Origin: Gammaproteobacteria bacterium
GTDB lineage: Bacteria; Pseudomonadota; Gammaproteobacteria; Ga0077536
Assembly: GCA_030639105.1 (NCBI GenBank)
Contig: DAOWDI010000244.1
Location: 1-8,713 of the forward strand
Reading direction: 5' to 3'
Length of the DNA: 8,713 nucleotides
A program made the position numbers and the translations under genes. Shown here piece by piece: positions 6,485 through 8,713 of this stretch; within the stretch, counting starts at the first letter, position 1, and each line of letters opens with the position of its first letter. Under the pieces are notes generated by a model. The model ran no database searches. It saw nothing but the letters and a program-made list of their open reading frames with translations, and was not told the DNA's origin.

Positions 6485-6880
6485 ATGACTATGCAAGATC
6501 CGATTTCTGACATGTTTACGCGGATTCGCAATGCGCAGGCGCGGGCGCGTAAGGAGGTATCGATCCCGGCGTCGAAGAATAAGGCCGCGATCGCGAAGGT
6601 GCTCAAAGATGAAGGCTATATTTCGGATTTTAAGACAGTCGAAGGGGAAGGGCATCCGGAGCTAGTGATTGACCTGAAGTATTACGACGGCCAACCGGTG
6701 ATAGCATACATTCAGCGCGGGAGTCGGCCGGGACTTCGCGTTTACCGCGGAAAAGCTGCACTGCCGACGGTCGTGGGTGGTTTGGGGATCTCGATTATTT
6801 CAACATCCCGAGGACTGATGACGGATCGTGAAGCGCGCGCCCAAGGTATCGGTGGTGAAGTACTTTGTTCGGTGTATTAG
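6485..6880 (+). CDS. rpsH: 30S ribosomal protein S8
   Basis: This encodes 131 residues (E. coli 130). S8 is a primary binder of the 16S rRNA central domain and, in E. coli, the translational repressor of the spc operon. The start [18 protein letters not shown] and the C-terminal signature [20 protein letters not shown] (99-118) plus GGEVLC (123-128) are diagnostic. The usual IQRVSRPGLR reads [10 protein letters not shown] here (Gly79). A GAGAA at 6472-6476 may be the ribosome-binding site. The frame is open upstream to 6350 with an ATG at 6413 behind a G-rich stretch inside rpsN; that extension resembles no S8 and is rejected. A perfect 9-base Shine-Dalgarno match lies within the gene at 6550-6558. 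Confidence 0.97.
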   Translation: MTMQDPISDMFTRIRNAQARARKEVSIPASKNKAAIAKVLKDEGYISDFKTVEGEGHPELVIDLKYYDGQPVIAYIQRGSRPGLRVYRGKAALPTVVGGLGISIISTSRGLMTDREARAQGIGGEVLCSVY

Positions 6881-6942
6881 GGCCCGCGCCACAAGGCCAT
6901 TTTCCTAATGTTAACACGCCTTAGTTTTGAGGAATCAGTGCC

Positions 6943-7476
6943 ATGTCACGCATCGCGAATGCCCCTATAGCTATACCCGAGGCGGTTGACGTTAAGATCG
7001 ACGGGCGCAAGGTAACGGTGAAAGGGAAAAAGGGAACGATGGACTGGGAAGTCCATGAGGATATCGGCGTCACGATGGACGGCGGCACGTTGGTGGTTAA
7101 GGTCCTGAACGAGACGAAGTCGGCTGGTGCTTTGTCGGGCACGTCCCGGGCACTGCTGAAAAACATGGTTGTCGGCGTCTCGGAGGGATTTGAACGCCGG
7201 CTCGAAATCGTCGGCGTTGGTTACCGTGCGCAAATCAGCGGGAAAAAGCTGAATTTGTCTCTGGGTCATTCCCATCCGATTGATTTCGATATTCCGGATG
7301 ATGTGACGATCGAAACACCGAGCCAGACGGGGATTGTCGTCAAAGGAATAAACAAACAGCGAGTTGGACAGGTGGCCGCGGATATTCGTGCCTATCGCAA
7401 GCCCGAACCATATAAGGGTAAGGGCGTGAAATATTCGGATGAGCACATAGTCCGCAAGGAAGCGAAGAAGAGTTAA
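6943..7476 (+). CDS. rplF: 50S ribosomal protein L6
   Basis: This encodes 177 residues, as in E. coli. L6 binds 23S rRNA near the sarcin-ricin loop and the factor-binding site. It has two homologous alpha/beta domains, about residues 1-80 and 82-177. The start is [12 protein letters not shown], the hinge region [15 protein letters not shown] is at 82-96, and the C-terminal signature [11 protein letters not shown] is at 154-164. The ribosome-binding site GAGGAA at 6929-6934 is one of the best in the window (8-nt spacer). The 62-nt gap before it is the longest here. The gene contains several ATA codons, including two in the first eleven. Confidence 0.98.
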   Translation: MSRIANAPIAIPEAVDVKIDGRKVTVKGKKGTMDWEVHEDIGVTMDGGTLVVKVLNETKSAGALSGTSRALLKNMVVGVSEGFERRLEIVGVGYRAQISGKKLNLSLGHSHPIDFDIPDDVTIETPSQTGIVVKGINKQRVGQVAADIRAYRKPEPYKGKGVKYSDEHIVRKEAKKS

Positions 7477-7483
7477 TACGCTT

Positions 7484-7837
7484 ATGAACAAGAAGCAGTC
7501 ACGTTTACGGCGGGCGCGTAAGACCCGCAGCCATATCAGGTACCTGCGGGCGATCAGGGTGTGCATCAATCGGACGCCGCGTCATATCTACGCACAGATC
7601 ATCTCGCCGGATGGCGGCAAGGTACTTGCGAGTGCGTCGACGGTTGATAAAGAACTCCGCGGCTCGGTAAAGACGGGCGGGAACGCCGAGGCGGCGGCGA
7701 TCGTCGGCAAGGCGGTTGCCGAACGCGCGCGCGCGGCCGGTGTAGAGCAAGTCGCGTTTGACAGGGGTGGTTTCAAATATCATGGGCGGATAAAAGCGCT
7801 GGCGGACGCCGCTCGCGAAAACGGCCTCAGTTTCTAG
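7484..7837 (+). CDS. rplR: 50S ribosomal protein L18
   Basis: This encodes 117 residues, the same as E. coli. L18 binds 5S rRNA and anchors it in the central protuberance together with L5. A very basic N-terminal tail (about residues 1-25, rich in Arg and Lys) precedes [16 protein letters not shown] (30-45), [17 protein letters not shown] (66-82) and [24 protein letters not shown] (92-115). The ribosome-binding site is weak: AAGAG at 7468-7472, 11 nt before the ATG, inside the end of rplF. Codons for residues 81-84 form a run of six CG dinucleotides (7724-7735). Confidence 0.97.
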   Translation: MNKKQSRLRRARKTRSHIRYLRAIRVCINRTPRHIYAQIISPDGGKVLASASTVDKELRGSVKTGGNAEAAAIVGKAVAERARAAGVEQVAFDRGGFKYHGRIKALADAARENGLSF

Positions 7838-7850
7838 GAGTGGTATCGGT

Positions 7851-8360
7851 ATGGCTGTCAGTTCAGGAACCCAACAAAGTCAGGAAGGGCTGTTCGAAAA
7901 GCTCGTCGCTGTCAATCGCGTGGCTAAGGTTGTGAAGGGTGGTAGGATTTTCGGATTCTCCGCATTGACTGTTGTCGGCGACGGCGCGGGTCGTGTTGGG
8001 CTTGGCCGGGGTAAAGCACGTGAGGTTCCAGTGGCGATCCAAAAGGCGATGGAAAATGCACGGCGTAATATGGAATCCGTTGCGTTGAACGAGGATACGC
8101 TGCAATACGCGATCGTCGGGGAGCACGGTGCCGCGAAGGTCTACATGCAACCGGCGTCTCAGGGAACCGGGATCATTGCCGGCGGTCCGATGCGTGCGGT
8201 ATTCGAAGTTGTTGGCATCCATAATGTACTGGCAAAATGTATAGGCACGACGAATCCGGTAAACGTCGTTCGCGCAACGATAAATGGTCTGAAGAATATG
8301 GCTGCGCCCGAATATATGGCGGCAAAGCGCGGGAAGTCGGTAGAAGAGATCCGAGGGTAA
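7851..8360 (+). CDS. rpsE: 30S ribosomal protein S5
   Basis: This encodes 169 residues (E. coli 167). S5 sits at the mRNA entry channel with S3 and S4 and affects decoding accuracy and spectinomycin response. The N-terminal double-stranded-RNA-binding-like domain covers about 15-78 ([30 protein letters not shown]). The loop residue equivalent to the E. coli spectinomycin-site Ser is Ala25, a residue I recall as common in sensitive bacteria, so I infer no resistance. The C-terminal domain has [21 protein letters not shown] (99-119), [13 protein letters not shown] (135-147) and the end [11 protein letters not shown] (157-167). AGGAG at 7836-7840 overlaps the rplR stop, 10 nt from the ATG. Confidence 0.98.
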   Translation: MAVSSGTQQSQEGLFEKLVAVNRVAKVVKGGRIFGFSALTVVGDGAGRVGLGRGKAREVPVAIQKAMENARRNMESVALNEDTLQYAIVGEHGAAKVYMQPASQGTGIIAGGPMRAVFEVVGIHNVLAKCIGTTNPVNVVRATINGLKNMAAPEYMAAKRGKSVEEIRG

Positions 8361-8364
8361 GCGA

Positions 8365-8547
8365 ATGGCGGGTAAGATTAAGCTGACGCTGACCAAAAGT
8401 GTCAACGGGCGTTTGGCGTCACACAAGGCCTGTGTTGTCGGTCTAGGGCTGTATCGGATCAGCCAGTCGATAGAAGTAGAGGACACGGTTGAGAATCGAG
8501 GGATGATCAATAAGGTCGCCTACCTGCTAAATGTTGAGGAAGCGTGA
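8365..8547 (+). CDS. rpmD: 50S ribosomal protein L30
   Basis: This encodes 60 residues (E. coli 59). L30 is a small, non-essential 50S protein found in many but not all bacteria. The pattern [26 protein letters not shown] (4-29) followed by [22 protein letters not shown] (38-59) identifies it. GAGGG at 8353-8357 is the ribosome-binding site, 7 nt from the ATG and overlapping the end of rpsE. Its TGA shares one base with the rplO start (TGATG). Confidence 0.97.
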   Translation: MAGKIKLTLTKSVNGRLASHKACVVGLGLYRISQSIEVEDTVENRGMINKVAYLLNVEEA

Positions 8548-8713
8548 TGTATTTGAATACGATCAAACCGGGTGATGGAGCAAAGAAGGCGCGCAAACGG
8601 GTCGGTAGAGGTGCCGGATCAGGCTCGGGTAAAACGTGTGGACGTGGCCACAAAGGGCAGAAGTCCCGCTCAGGTGGGTTTCATAAGGTAGGCTTTGAAG
8701 GTGGTCAAATGCC
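8547..8713 (+). CDS. rplO: 50S ribosomal protein L15, 5' part (3' end outside window)
   Basis: The frame starts at ATG 8547 and remains open to the window end, giving the first 55 residues of an expected roughly 145. L15 is an assembly protein that binds 23S rRNA late in 50S formation. The N-terminus [20 protein letters not shown], the Gly-rich segment [21 protein letters not shown] (about 24-44) and GFEGGQMP (about 49-56) agree with E. coli L15. GAGGA at 8536-8540 is the ribosome-binding site, 6 nt from the start. By synteny secY should follow outside the window. Confidence 0.96.
   Translation, partial: MYLNTIKPGDGAKKARKRVGRGAGSGSGKTCGRGHKGQKSRSGGFHKVGFEGGQM

Noticed and set aside
6946..7569. 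207-codon open frame on the minus strand across rplF and rplR
   Set aside because: It is an antisense shadow of conserved genes with no recognisable protein features.
7724..7735. Run of six CG dinucleotides
   Set aside because: It is fully explained by the Arg-Ala-Arg-Ala codons of L18; there is nothing to support a structural role.
7863..8510. 215-codon open frame on the minus strand across rpsE and rpmD
   Set aside because: It lies wholly opposite two certain ribosomal protein genes, resembles no family I know, and has no ribosome-binding context; it follows from codon usage on the other strand.
1..8713. A new defence, mobile or metabolic system hidden in the window
   Set aside because: Every base is accounted for by ribosomal protein genes or gaps of at most 62 nt in canonical order, so no room remains for another protein system.

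Overview
This window is one uninterrupted ribosomal-protein gene cluster, all on the + strand. It corresponds to the S10 operon followed directly by the spc operon of Proteobacteria. The order is rpsJ (3' part), rplC, rplD, rplW, rplB, rpsS, rplV, rpsC, rplP, rpmC, rpsQ | rplN, rplX, rplE, rpsN, rpsH, rplF, rplR, rpsE, rpmD, rplO (5' part). Nineteen genes are complete and two are cut by the window ends. I see no RNA gene, mobile element, CRISPR array, integration scar or non-ribosomal gene.

Organism: the gene order, the zinc-free 101-residue S14, the presence of rpmD (L30), and close residue-by-residue agreement with remembered E. coli proteins (L5, S14 and L18 are the same length) point to a gammaproteobacterium. 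L2 lacks the extra residue I remember from betaproteobacterial L2 after FKRN. The genus cannot be told from the sequence. Base composition is moderate. Rare codons (ATA for Ile, AGG/AGA for Arg, CTA for Leu) are used freely even in these normally highly expressed genes, which suggests weak translational selection and perhaps a slow grower or a small population.

Layout: bases 1-4835 are the S10 half, encoding S10, the L3/L4/L23/L2 group that binds 23S rRNA early, S19, the tunnel protein L22, S3, L16, L29 and S17. Bases 4873-8713 are the spc half: L14, L24, L5, S14, S8, L6, L18, S5, L30 and L15. Packing is very tight. rplD/rplW and rpmC/rpsQ overlap by 4 nt (ATGA); rplP/rpmC and rpmD/rplO overlap by 1 nt. 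Most other gaps are 2-25 nt, and the longest is 62 nt (rpsH-rplF). The S10-spc boundary is only 37 nt, with no visible terminator or promoter, so the two operons probably form one transcript here.

The gene content holds no undescribed system. Points worth a second look are small. Two mutually exclusive 6-bp hairpins sit over the rplX stop and rplE ribosome-binding site, roughly where S8 represses the E. coli spc operon. Very strong Shine-Dalgarno-like sequences lie inside rpsH, rplN and rplE, better than any of the real ribosome-binding sites. The exit-tunnel tips of L4 and L22 carry unusual residues. rplD lacks a recognisable Shine-Dalgarno sequence.
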